A DNA stretch of 64,000 nt from contig DAISVU010000004.1 of assembly GCA_036839975.1 (NCBI GenBank), positions 1 through 64,000 on the forward strand. Direction: 5' to 3'. The notes below the pieces were generated by a model. The model did not search any database. It saw nothing but the letters and a program-made list of their open reading frames with translations, and was not told the DNA's origin. Origin of the DNA: RGIG7111 sp036839975 (GTDB taxonomy: Bacteria > Bacillota > Clostridia > Peptostreptococcales > Anaerovoracaceae). The translations under genes were made by a program, and so were the position numbers. Shown one piece after another: positions 25,820-34,800 of the stretch (position 1 is its first letter; each line of letters begins with the position of its first letter).

Positions 25820-27193
25820 ATGGATGTAAAAGCTTATATTGACAGCTTAATTGAAAAAGCTAGAGTTGCACAGGCGATCATAGAAGGTTATGATCAGGCC
25901 AAGACTGACCAGTGCGTTAAAGTCGTAGGTAAGGCACTTGCTGACCAGGCTGAACCGTTTGCAAAGGAATCAGTTGAAGAGTCGAAGATGGGCGTTTATC
26001 AAGACAAGGTCGCAAAGATCAGGAACAAGGCTATGTTCACTTGGAAGTATCTGAAAGGTAAGCCAAGCGTAGGCATAATCGAGCGTGATAAGGAAATGGG
26101 AATCACAAAGGTTGCAAAACCGATCGGCGTTATCGGAGCTATCACTCCTGTAACCAATCCTGTAATGACACCTATGCACAATGCAATGATCGCACTCAAA
26201 GGCAGAAATGCAATCATCCTTTGTCCTCATCCATCCGCAAAGGTGGTTGGATACAGGGCAACTGAAGTAATGAGAGCAGCTCTTAAAGAAATCGGAGCTC
26301 CTGAAGATCTTATACAGTGTGTGGAACCTGATAAAGTAACTATGGAAGCATCAGCTGCAGTAATGGCTGAATGTGATGTATGCGTTGCAACAGGCGGCCC
26401 GGGTATGGTTAAGGCGGCTTACAGCTCCGGTAAACCTGCATTTGGTGTTGGTGCAGGGAATTGTCAGTGTCTAATCGATACAGATGCTGACGTTAAGAAG
26501 ATAGCACCTATGATCGTGACAGGAAGAACTCAGGACAACGGCGTACTTTGCACTTGTGAACAGACTGTAATTGTTCATGAAAGTATGTATGATGATCTCA
26601 TGAAAGAACTGCAGGCTAATAATGTTTATTATTATGACAAGAAGGAAGACGTTGACAAGCTCAGAGAAACTCTGTTCCCTGGTGGAGAACTCAACAAGAA
26701 GTGCGTAGGTATGCTTGCTACAGATATTGCTGCACTCGCAGGTATTGACTGTGATCCTGATGCAAGAGCTCTTATGGCTGCATGTGACGTTGCAGGCGTT
26801 GCGGAAGATCTTTCAAAGGAAAAACTTTTCCCTGTAATCGCGGCATATAAGTATAAGACTTGGGAAGAAGGCGTTGATATCGTAGTTGCAAACCTTGACA
26901 ACATGGGTAAAGGTCACAGTATCTCGATGCATTCATTCAACGATGAAAATATTGAATACGCAGCAAACAGAGTACACGTATCAAGATTCCTCGTTAACGG
27001 AATCGGCTCAGCAGGACTCGGTGGCGCAGCAACTAACAACCTCGTTCCGACAGGAACACTCGGCTGCGGTACTTGGGGCGGCAACTCGATCAGTGAAAAC
27101 CTTTCTTACTATCACCTGATCAACATCAGCAGGATCGCATACACTGATGAAAGTATGCCGTTCCCTAATCCTGATGAAGTTTGGGCTGACTAA
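25820..27193 (+). CDS. CoA-acylating aldehyde dehydrogenase
   Basis: Oxidises an aldehyde to its acyl-CoA with NAD(P)+ (EutE / succinate-semialdehyde / sulfoacetaldehyde dehydrogenase group). The protein has 457 residues. It shows the cofactor-region IGVIGAITPVTNP near 105, VATGGPGMVKAAYSSGKPA near 195, GVGAGN, the catalytic Cys244 in NGVLCTCEQ, and the C-terminal GLGGAATNNL region. No alcohol dehydrogenase domain is fused. With the upstream aminotransferase it would convert an omega-amino compound through its semialdehyde to a CoA ester. AGGAGGAATT precedes the ATG. Which aldehyde is used is not decidable by reading. Confidence 0.9.
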   Translation: MDVKAYIDSLIEKARVAQAIIEGYDQAKTDQCVKVVGKALADQAEPFAKESVEESKMGVYQDKVAKIRNKAMFTWKYLKGKPSVGIIERDKEMGITKVAKPIGVIGAITPVTNPVMTPMHNAMIALKGRNAIILCPHPSAKVVGYRATEVMRAALKEIGAPEDLIQCVEPDKVTMEASAAVMAECDVCVATGGPGMVKAAYSSGKPAFGVGAGNCQCLIDTDADVKKIAPMIVTGRTQDNGVLCTCEQTVIVHESMYDDLMKELQANNVYYYDKKEDVDKLRETLFPGGELNKKCVGMLATDIAALAGIDCDPDARALMAACDVAGVAEDLSKEKLFPVIAAYKYKTWEEGVDIVVANLDNMGKGHSISMHSFNDENIEYAANRVHVSRFLVNGIGSAGLGGAATNNLVPTGTLGCGTWGGNSISENLSYYHLINISRIAYTDESMPFPNPDEVWAD

Positions 27194-27230
27194 TTCAGCT
27201 TTTAAAGATCAAACCAAATAGAGTCAATAT

Positions 27231-27260
27231 GCACCTACTATCTTTTATGGTAGTAGGTGC
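27231..27260 (+). promoter_or_regulatory. intercistronic stem-loop
   Basis: A perfect 10-bp stem (GCACCTACTA 27231-27240 with TAGTAGGTGC 27251-27260) around a 10-base loop, 37 bases after the dehydrogenase stop. A short T-containing tail follows without a real T run. It may be a weak terminator or mRNA processing site. Confidence 0.65.
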
Positions 27261-27303
27261 TCTAAAATGCAGAGAAAATAATTTTTTAACAAAAACGTAT
27301 GTG

Positions 27304-27334
27304 TTGACTTCCCGTTTGAACCGGGCTGTAAGGT
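27304..27334 (+). promoter_or_regulatory. possible second promoter with 19-bp spacer
   Basis: TTGACT (27304-27309) is followed 19 bases later by TAAGGT (27329-27334), with a CCCG/CCGGG dyad in the spacer. The arrangement parallels the symporter promoter (TTGACTT plus a dyad), but the -10 is poor. Confidence 0.3.
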
Positions 27335-27419
27335 ACATGCTTGTCTGGCAATCATCTCTGACTGTCTGTCGGGAAAAGCAAACATCGAAATGTAAAAAAA
27401 ATTATAGGAGGAAAGAAGA

Positions 27420-28388
27420 TTGGAAAACACTAAAGTAATGACTGCGGCTCAAGCTGTAGAAAAGTTTGTCCATGACGGTGACTGCATTGCAATGGGCGGG
27501 TTTGTAACAAACCGCAGGCCATATGTTCTTACCAGAGAGATCATCAAGCAGGGGCAGAAAGATCTGTACCTTGAAGGCGGTCCTTCAGCGGGAGATATGG
27601 ATATGCTCATCGGATGCGGTCAAGTCAGTATTTATATAGTTTCGTATATAGCAAACTCCGGATTTTCACAGGTATGTCGCAGATTCCGTGCAGCTGTAGA
27701 AAAAGGAGCAAACAAGATTTTGTTCGATGACTATTCTCTAGATGTGCAGACGATCATTTATCACGGGGCAGCTCTTGGACTGACTTATGTTCCGGTAAAG
27801 AACATGCTGGGTTCTGACCTGGTTAATGAATGGGGAATTTCAGAAAAAGAGCGTAAAAAGCATCCTAAACTTTCTGATAAAAAATTTATCATTCAGGAAG
27901 ACCCGTTCAACCCAGGCAGCGATCTCTGTCTGGTACCAACGCCGAAGATTGATGTTGCTCTGGTTCATGCACAATATGCATGCCCGGATGGAACATTTCG
28001 TATCGAAGGTCCCGGCTTCCAGGATCTTGATATAGCGATGGCGGCAAAGCACACTATCGTTTCTTGTGAGCAGCTGCTTTCTGTAGAAGAAATGCATAGA
28101 AACCCTGAACTCAACACTTGCGTCGGCCTCTGTGTAGATGCTGTGGTAGAAGCGCCATATGGTGCTCACCCTACTCAGTGCTTCGGAAAGTATGACTATG
28201 ACGGTCAGTTCTTCCTCGAATACGAAGAAGCAAGCAAGACTGAAGAAGGATTTAATGATTTCATTAAAAAGTATATTACTGACTGTCCTGATCACCGGGA
28301 TTATCTTGAGACGATCGGTATAGAAAAACTGATAGAACTCAGAGTTGATCCTGGTTATGGATGGAAGCGCGGATTAAAGAGAAAGTAG
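27420..28388 (+). CDS. CoA-transferase subunit A (GctA-like)
   Basis: Alpha subunit of a family I CoA-transferase most like glutaconate CoA-transferase GctA. It moves CoA between a carboxylic acid and an acyl-CoA, often acetyl-CoA. The 322-residue protein begins with the AVEKFVHDGDCIAMGGF region typical of the fold and carries the RVDPGYGW tail common in this group. The start is TTG at 27420, seven bases after AGGAGGAAAG. The B subunit follows ten bases downstream. In this module it could exchange the acyl-CoA from the dehydrogenase with acetate, conserving the thioester energy as acetyl-CoA. That pairing is inferred from position only. Confidence 0.88.
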   Translation: MENTKVMTAAQAVEKFVHDGDCIAMGGFVTNRRPYVLTREIIKQGQKDLYLEGGPSAGDMDMLIGCGQVSIYIVSYIANSGFSQVCRRFRAAVEKGANKILFDDYSLDVQTIIYHGAALGLTYVPVKNMLGSDLVNEWGISEKERKKHPKLSDKKFIIQEDPFNPGSDLCLVPTPKIDVALVHAQYACPDGTFRIEGPGFQDLDIAMAAKHTIVSCEQLLSVEEMHRNPELNTCVGLCVDAVVEAPYGAHPTQCFGKYDYDGQFFLEYEEASKTEEGFNDFIKKYITDCPDHRDYLETIGIEKLIELRVDPGYGWKRGLKRK

Positions 28389-28398
28389 GAGGAATATC

Positions 28399-29163
28399 AT
28401 GGAAGCTACAAGAAAACAAATGATGGCTATTGCTCTTGCTAGACAGGTTGAAGACGGTAAGGCATATATCGTTGGAACAGGCCTGCCTCTCGTCGGCGCG
28501 GCATTAGCTAAAAATACACATGCACCGAATGCGAGTCTTATATTTGAGACTGCACTGTTTGAAGGAAACCCACAGGAAGTTCCTACAAGTGTATCTGACC
28601 TTCGTATCACTTATGGATGTTCAGTACTTTGGCCTCAGTATAGATACTTTGGATTCCAGAGCATCTATTCAAAGAGAGGCGTTATAGCTGCCGGATTCCT
28701 CGGTGGTGCGCAGATAGATCCTTACGGCAACCTCAATTCAACAAGCATAGGAGATTATCACAATCCGAGTGCTCGCTTTACAGGTTCCGGCGGAGCTAAC
28801 GGTATAGCAAACTACTGTAATACTATAATTATAATGAAGCATCAGAAGAGACGTTTCATGGAAAAAGTGGACTATGTTACAAGTATCGGTTGGGGCGACG
28901 GTCCTGACGGAAGAGAAAAAGTAGGTCTGGATCCTGATAAGGGACCTAGAGCTGTTGTTACAGAACTTGGCGTTTTGAAATTTGATGAAAAGACTAAGAG
29001 AATGTATCTTGCAGAATACTTCCCTGGCGTTACTATAGAAGAGATAGTTGAAAACACAGGGTTTGATATAGATACTTCAAGAGCTGTTGCATCAGAAGTG
29101 CCTTCTGATGAAGTACTGGATGTACTTATCAACAAGGTGGATCCTCTGAGAATGATGATATAA
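28399..29163 (+). CDS. CoA-transferase subunit B (GctB-like)
   Basis: Beta subunit partner of the preceding gene, 254 residues. Glu50 in LIFETALFEG lies where GctB proteins keep the catalytic Glu that forms the CoA thioester intermediate. The GGAQIDPYGNLNST and GSGGANGIANYC segments are typical of the family. The ATG follows AGGAGG. It ends the MerR-symporter-aminotransferase-dehydrogenase-transferase module and is followed closely by a strong terminator. Confidence 0.88.
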   Translation: MEATRKQMMAIALARQVEDGKAYIVGTGLPLVGAALAKNTHAPNASLIFETALFEGNPQEVPTSVSDLRITYGCSVLWPQYRYFGFQSIYSKRGVIAAGFLGGAQIDPYGNLNSTSIGDYHNPSARFTGSGGANGIANYCNTIIIMKHQKRRFMEKVDYVTSIGWGDGPDGREKVGLDPDKGPRAVVTELGVLKFDEKTKRMYLAEYFPGVTIEEIVENTGFDIDTSRAVASEVPSDEVLDVLINKVDPLRMMI

Positions 29164-29176
29164 GATACTCAACCAT

Positions 29177-29208
29177 AAAAACTGCCTCGCATTTGCGGGG
29201 CAGTTTTT
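29177..29208 (+). terminator. strong rho-independent terminator of the catabolic module
   Basis: A 14-bp stem (29177-29190 with 29195-29208, one G-U pair) with a 4-base loop and a five-T tail, 14 bases after the CoA-transferase B stop. Confidence 0.9.
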
Positions 29209-29591
29209 ATGGTGTAACATGACGGGTATGCAGTCAATCTGCTATAAATGCGGCAGACGATGGAAAGGAAGAAACGTGTGATACATGAGCAGAGTGGTTA
29301 TTGACTGTACCGTCTATAGTCAGGAATATAGCGCCGGGATCAGTAAGAAAATTCGCATGTGAGCAGCGGATCTTTATAGAAGAGGGTATAATTATAACCA
29401 ACATGTTGTACGGACAGCGCATAGGCAACAGTGAAAAAAGAGATAAGGCATATGAAGACATAAAAAGATTCTGTCAGAGACCGAATGTCGGGCATGTTCC
29501 GCTATAATTTTCGACAGAACATTTGAGGAAAAAGTGCTTGCAAGACTTGCGTACAGATCCGCTAAAAATCATAAATTTAATGGAAGGCGTA
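29209..29591. other. gene-poor gap, possibly decayed coding sequence
   Basis: No intact gene is supported here. Short, successive open stretches on the + strand in different frames (for example CYKCGRRWKG at about 29246-29275 and MSRVVIDCTVYS from 29285) give the impression of a broken small gene. No family was recognised and no ribosome sites are convincing. Confidence 0.35.
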
Positions 29592-29620
29592 TTGACAATG
29601 AATATAAATTCATTTAAAAT
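29592..29620 (+). promoter_or_regulatory. argF-carAB promoter with ARG box in the spacer
   Basis: A consensus -35 TTGACA (29592-29597) and -10 TAAAAT (29615-29620) with a 17-base spacer. The spacer is almost exactly an 18-base near-perfect palindrome at 29597-29614 (AATGAATA then TAAATTCATT), matching the known ArgR/AhrC ARG box form of Bacillota. Arginine repression of argF-carA-carB is the natural reading. Confidence 0.82.
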
Positions 29621-29735
29621 GTATAAATATATATGACATGACTTCTATCCGCAGTAAAACCGAATTGATTTTTTAAGAATATATATAAGGCGATATATCG
29701 CGCGTAAAGGTGAAAGGCATCTGGGAAAATGCAGA

Positions 29736-29760
29736 ACAGCAGGTTCTTTATACCTGCTGT
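29736..29760 (+). promoter_or_regulatory. leader stem-loop before argF
   Basis: A perfect 9-bp stem (ACAGCAGGT 29736-29744 with ACCTGCTGT 29752-29760) and a 7-base loop in the transcribed leader, just before the GAGGAG ribosome site. There is no T run, so it may affect translation initiation or mRNA stability rather than termination. Confidence 0.55.
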
Positions 29761-29780
29761 GTCGCTTCGAGGAGACCGGT

Positions 29781-30770
29781 ATGAATATTAAAGGAAGAAA
29801 TTTTTTGACACTTATGGATTTTACTCCTGAAGAAATAAGATATATGCTTGATACGGCACACGATCTTAAGAGAAAGAAAAATGAAGGAATATTTGAAAGG
29901 CATCTGGAGGGAAAAAACATTGCTTTGATATTTGAAAAGACATCAACCAGGACCAGATGTTCATTTGAAGTTGTATGCCAGGAAGAAGGCGCAAATGTCA
30001 CTTTTATAGACCCGTCGAGTTCACATTTCGGCAAAAAGGAATCCGTGGAGGATTCGGCTAAGGTATTGGGCAGGTTTTTCGATGGGATCGAATACAGGGG
30101 ATTCGGGCAGGAGATAGTTGAAGCCCTCGCTGAATATTCAGGAGCGGTGGTCTGGAACGGGCTTACGGATCAGGATCATCCGACACAGATCCTTGCTGAC
30201 ATGATGACTATGGAAGAATATATAAAGAAACCGCTCGGCAAATGCAAAGTAGTATTTTGTGGTGATATCAGAAATAATATGAGCTATGCGTGGATGTACG
30301 GCTGTGCCAAGATGGGCATGGAATACGTGGCGTACGGACCCGATGAACTTGGAAAAGACATAGACCGCAGCATCCTCGAAAAGGTTAATAAGGAAGCTGA
30401 AAAGAGTGGTGCAAAGATTACAGTGACTGGCGATATAAATGCCGTCAAGGGAGCTGATGTTATATATACAGATGTGTGGGCATCCATGGGTGAGGAAGCG
30501 ACGATACCGGAACGCGTTAAACTGCTTTCGCCTTATAAAGTTACGATGGAGATGTTGGATGCAACGGAAAATGAAGATGTCATATTCATGCACTGTCTGC
30601 CGTCGTTCCATGATTTTGAGACCGGATTTGCAAAGGAACAGATGGCGCTCGGCTATGATATAAGGGAGGTTTCGGATGAAGTATTCAGAAGCAGGCATTC
30701 TAAAGTATTTGATGAAGCGGAAAACAGAATGCATTCAATAAAAGCAGTCGTTGTTACGACTATGAAATAA
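29781..30770 (+). CDS. argF: ornithine carbamoyltransferase
   Basis: Carbamoyl phosphate plus ornithine to citrulline, in arginine synthesis or the reverse in catabolism. Of its 329 residues, STRTR (55-59) binds carbamoyl phosphate, DHPTQ carries further substrate ligands, and HCLP near residue 273 holds the active-site Cys. The FEKTSTRTRC context also resembles catabolic ArcB proteins. Position directly ahead of carA and carB and behind an ARG-box promoter argues for the biosynthetic role here. No arginine deiminase or carbamate kinase gene is in the window. The ATG follows GAGGAG. Confidence 0.93.
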   Translation: MNIKGRNFLTLMDFTPEEIRYMLDTAHDLKRKKNEGIFERHLEGKNIALIFEKTSTRTRCSFEVVCQEEGANVTFIDPSSSHFGKKESVEDSAKVLGRFFDGIEYRGFGQEIVEALAEYSGAVVWNGLTDQDHPTQILADMMTMEEYIKKPLGKCKVVFCGDIRNNMSYAWMYGCAKMGMEYVAYGPDELGKDIDRSILEKVNKEAEKSGAKITVTGDINAVKGADVIYTDVWASMGEEATIPERVKLLSPYKVTMEMLDATENEDVIFMHCLPSFHDFETGFAKEQMALGYDIREVSDEVFRSRHSKVFDEAENRMHSIKAVVVTTMK

Positions 30771-30794
30771 TGTAATGAAAGGAACAAACAGAGT

Positions 30795-31871
30795 ATGGAG
30801 GGTCTAATTTATTTAGAAGACGGAACTGTTTTCAGGGGGGAAGGCTTCGGCATAGCGACTACTAACGTGGGCGAACTGGTGTTCAATTCAGCGATGACCG
30901 GCTATCAGCAGATGCTTACAGATCCTTCGTGTAAAGCGCAGATAATCAACATGACTTATCCTCTGATAGGCAACTGCGGGATCTGCAGCGAGGATAACGA
31001 GTCTCCGCAGGTGCATGCGCACGGTATTGTGGTAAAGGATCTTTGCAAACAGCCTTCAAACAGCAGATCTATCATGACTCTTGATACATGGCTCAAAGAG
31101 CAGGGTATACTGGGAGTCGAAGGCGTAGATACACGCATGATAACGAAGAAGATCAGACAAGAAGGAACCGTAAAATGTGTAATAAGCACTGAAGGGATCA
31201 GCATTACTGAAGCCAGAGAACTTTCTGAAAAAACAGAACTTAAAGGTGACTGTATGAAATCAGCAGGGACGCATGTGAAGAAGATAATTGGAAACGGCTC
31301 GAGGAAGATAGCGGTTTTGGATTTCGGTGTTAAGGAGAGCATGCTTAGGGCTCTAATTGAAAGGGACTGCCGGCTCTATATGTTTCCATACAGCACAACG
31401 GCGGATGAAATACTTGCCTGTGAACCTGATGGAATATTTTTGACAAATGGTCCTGGAAATCCCGAAGAGGCGGTTGAGGCTGTAGAAACTGTAAGAGATC
31501 TGATAGATACAGTTCCTGTATTCGGCGTATGTATGGGGCACCAGGTGCTGGTGCTGGCGCTGGGCGGCGAGACTTATAAGCTCAAATACGGGCATAGAGG
31601 TGTAAATCACGGAGTTTATGATAAAGATACAGGCAGATCATATATAACATGTCAAAATCATGGATATGCAGTCAATAATGACAGCATAATATTAAAGGGT
31701 ATGGAAACCACACACATAAATTTGAACGACGGGACAGTAGAAGGCATAAGACATATCAGAAAGCCGATTTTTTCTGTGCAGTTTTATCCTGAAGCATCCA
31801 GCGGATCGGATGACAGCAGATATCTGTTTGAAAAATTCATCAAATTTGTAGATGAAGGGAGGGAACAGTAA
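30795..31871 (+). CDS. carA: carbamoyl-phosphate synthase small subunit (His-to-Tyr at catalytic site)
   Basis: Glutaminase subunit that should release ammonia from glutamine for CarB. Length is 358 residues, with the N-terminal CarA domain and a class I glutamine amidotransferase domain from about residue 175. The nucleophile Cys in GVCMGHQ (near 248) is present. The next catalytic motif, normally FHPEAS, reads FYPEAS here: Tyr331 (TAT at 31785-31787) replaces the catalytic His. In studied class I amidotransferases loss of this His destroys glutaminase activity. The complex might then depend on free ammonia. It overlaps carB by one base (TAATG). Confidence 0.93.
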   Translation: MEGLIYLEDGTVFRGEGFGIATTNVGELVFNSAMTGYQQMLTDPSCKAQIINMTYPLIGNCGICSEDNESPQVHAHGIVVKDLCKQPSNSRSIMTLDTWLKEQGILGVEGVDTRMITKKIRQEGTVKCVISTEGISITEARELSEKTELKGDCMKSAGTHVKKIIGNGSRKIAVLDFGVKESMLRALIERDCRLYMFPYSTTADEILACEPDGIFLTNGPGNPEEAVEAVETVRDLIDTVPVFGVCMGHQVLVLALGGETYKLKYGHRGVNHGVYDKDTGRSYITCQNHGYAVNNDSIILKGMETTHINLNDGTVEGIRHIRKPIFSVQFYPEASSGSDDSRYLFEKFIKFVDEGREQ

Positions 31872-34800
31872 TGCCAAGAAGGCGCAACCTCAAGAAAATA
31901 CTGATAATCGGATCCGGCCCAATCATTATCGGTCAAGCTGCCGAATTTGATTATGCCGGGACTCAGGCATGTAAAGCGATCAGAGAGGAAGGCATAGAGA
32001 CAGTCCTTGTAAACAGCAACCCTGCGACTATCATGACAGATCATGGTATTGCGGACAAAGTATATATGGAGCCTCTTACGGAAGAGACCCTTATGAAAAT
32101 ATTGGAAAAAGAATCTCCTGACGGTATCTTGTCCGGATTTGGAGGTCAAACAGGGCTTAACCTTGCGATGGCAATGGAAGATAAAGGTATACTCGATGAT
32201 ATGGGCATACAACTTCTTGGTGTAAACAGAAATTCCATAAAAAAAGCCGAGGACAGAGAGGAATTCAAGAAGCTGATGCTTGAGATAAACGAACCCATAC
32301 CGCCAAGCACCATAGCCACCACTATGGAAGAATGTGAAGCATTTATCGATAAAACAGGTTATCCGGTAATAATAAGACCTGCATATACGCTTGGCGGAAC
32401 AGGGGGAGGCTTTGCTTACAACGATGAAGACCTTAAAAAATATGCGACCAGAGGCATGGAGAGCAGCGCTATAGGACAGATACTCCTTGAAAAATCGATC
32501 GCGGGCTGGAAAGAGATCGAATATGAGATAATAAGAGATGCGAAGGACAATTGCATTATAATATGCAGTATGGAAAATCTGGACCCTGTTGGTGTACATA
32601 CCGGAGACAGCATAGTAGTCGCTCCGACGCAGACACTTCGTGACAAGGAATACCAAATGCTGAGAAATGCATCATTGAAGATAATAAGGAGTCTTGAAAT
32701 AGAAGGCGGATGCAATATTCAGTTCGGTCTTGACCCCGACACTGGCAACTACGTCGTAATAGAAGTAAATCCGAGGGTAAGCCGTTCATCGGCACTTGCA
32801 TCTAAAGCTGCAGGATATCCTATAGCGAAGATCGCGGCGAAGATCGCACTTGGCTACGGGCTTGATGAATTAACTAATTATGTGACACAGACAACCAGTG
32901 CTTGTTTTGAGCCTGTAATTGATTATTGCGTAGTAAAATTTCCGAAGTGGCCGTTTGATAAATTCAGGACTGCATCGAGGAAACTCGGCACCCAGATGAA
33001 GGCTACCGGCGAAGTAATGTCTATAGACAGAACTTTTGAAAGTGCACTTTTAAAAGCGATCACGTCGCTTGAGGTTAAATGCGATGGTCTCAGGGTTCCG
33101 TTTGTGGCTGCTCTCGATGATGAAAAGCTTATGAATAAGCTGAAAGCGTGTGATGATGAGAGGATATTCTGCATAGGTGAAGTATTCAGGAGGGAACTTG
33201 CAACGGTTGATGACATATTTGAGCTCACAAAAATAGACAGATGGTTCATACATAAGATCAAAAATATAACGGATATGGAATCAAGACTGAGCACATGCAA
33301 GCTCGACCGGGATCTTTTGAAAAAAGCCGAATCTATGGGATTTACAGACACAGAAATTCTGGAACTTTCAGGTGTGAGCAGAGAGGTGCTGCAGGACATG
33401 AGGATATATCACGATATATTTCCTATATACAAGATGGTAGATACCTGCGGCGGCGAATTTGACGCGGTAACACCGTATTACTATTCATGTTATGATTCAC
33501 AGGATGAAGGTGAAGTCAGCGGAAATGACAAGATCCTTGTTGTGGGCTCAGGTCCGATCAGGATAGGGCAGGGTATAGAATTCGACTATTCATGCGTGCA
33601 GGGGGTATGGGCACTGAAGGATTTCGGATATGAAGCAATAATAATGAACAACAACCCGGAGACCGTAAGTACGGATTTTGATACTTCCGATAAACTCTAC
33701 TTTGAGTCGCTGCATATCGACAATGTCATGAATGTTATAAAAAAGGAACGTCCAAAAGGTGTTATACTGCAGTTCGGCGGACAGACGGCGCTCAATCTTG
33801 CGCATGACCTTGACAGCAGGAGTATCAATATTTTAGGAACACATTTTTCAAATATTGATCTTGCTGAAGACAGAGAAAAGTTCAGCAATCTTCTTCACAG
33901 GCTCGACATTCCGACACCTGAAGGATATGCTGTAACAACTCAAAAAGAGGCCTTCGAGGTGGTGGCAAAGATCGGGTATCCGCTGGTAGTAAGACCGTCA
34001 TACGTGATAGGCGGGCGAGCTATGCATGTGGTATATGATGATGATGAACTTATGCGATATCTTAAGGAAGCTGTATCACTTTCAACAGAACACCCGGTAT
34101 TCATAGATCAGTATATAGTGGGCAAAGAGATAGAAATTGACGGGATATCGGACGGCGAAGATATTTTGATACCGGGCATCATGGAACATATAGAACGGAC
34201 AGGGGTGCACTCCGGTGACAGTATTTCCGTATATCCGCATTTTTCACTGAGTAACGATGTTGCAGCCCTGATAATCGAATATACCAACAGGATAACGCGC
34301 GCATTGGAGATAATAGGACTTGTCAATGTTCAGTATGCTTACGATGGAAAAAAAGTATATGTTATAGAAGTAAATCCAAGGGCATCAAGAACAGTACCTA
34401 TTTTGAGCAAAGTAACGGGAGTGCCTATGGTCAAGGTTGCAACCGCTGCAATGCTCGGTCATAAACTTAAAGAACAAGGCTATGGAACAGGACTTTATCC
34501 TAGGGCTGAAAAATATGCTGTAAAGGTGCCTGTATTTTCCGGTGCAAAGCTTGTTGATACAGACATGGTACTCGGACCTGAAATGAAATCCACAGGGGAA
34601 GTGCTGGGAATAGATCCGGACCTCGATAAGGCGATCTATAAGGCCTTTCTTGCAGCAGACATGCGTATTCCTACAGAAGGCGGCGTATATATATCGCTAA
34701 GGAATTATGATAAAAATGACAGTTCGGCGAAAGTTATAAGGGAATATCAGGATGCAGGACTTAAAATATATGCATCTGAAGGAACTTCCGATTTCCTGAA

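Noticed and set aside
29301..29507. 68-codon gene after the catabolic module
   Set aside because: No ribosome site and no recognisable family; treated as part of a possibly decayed region.
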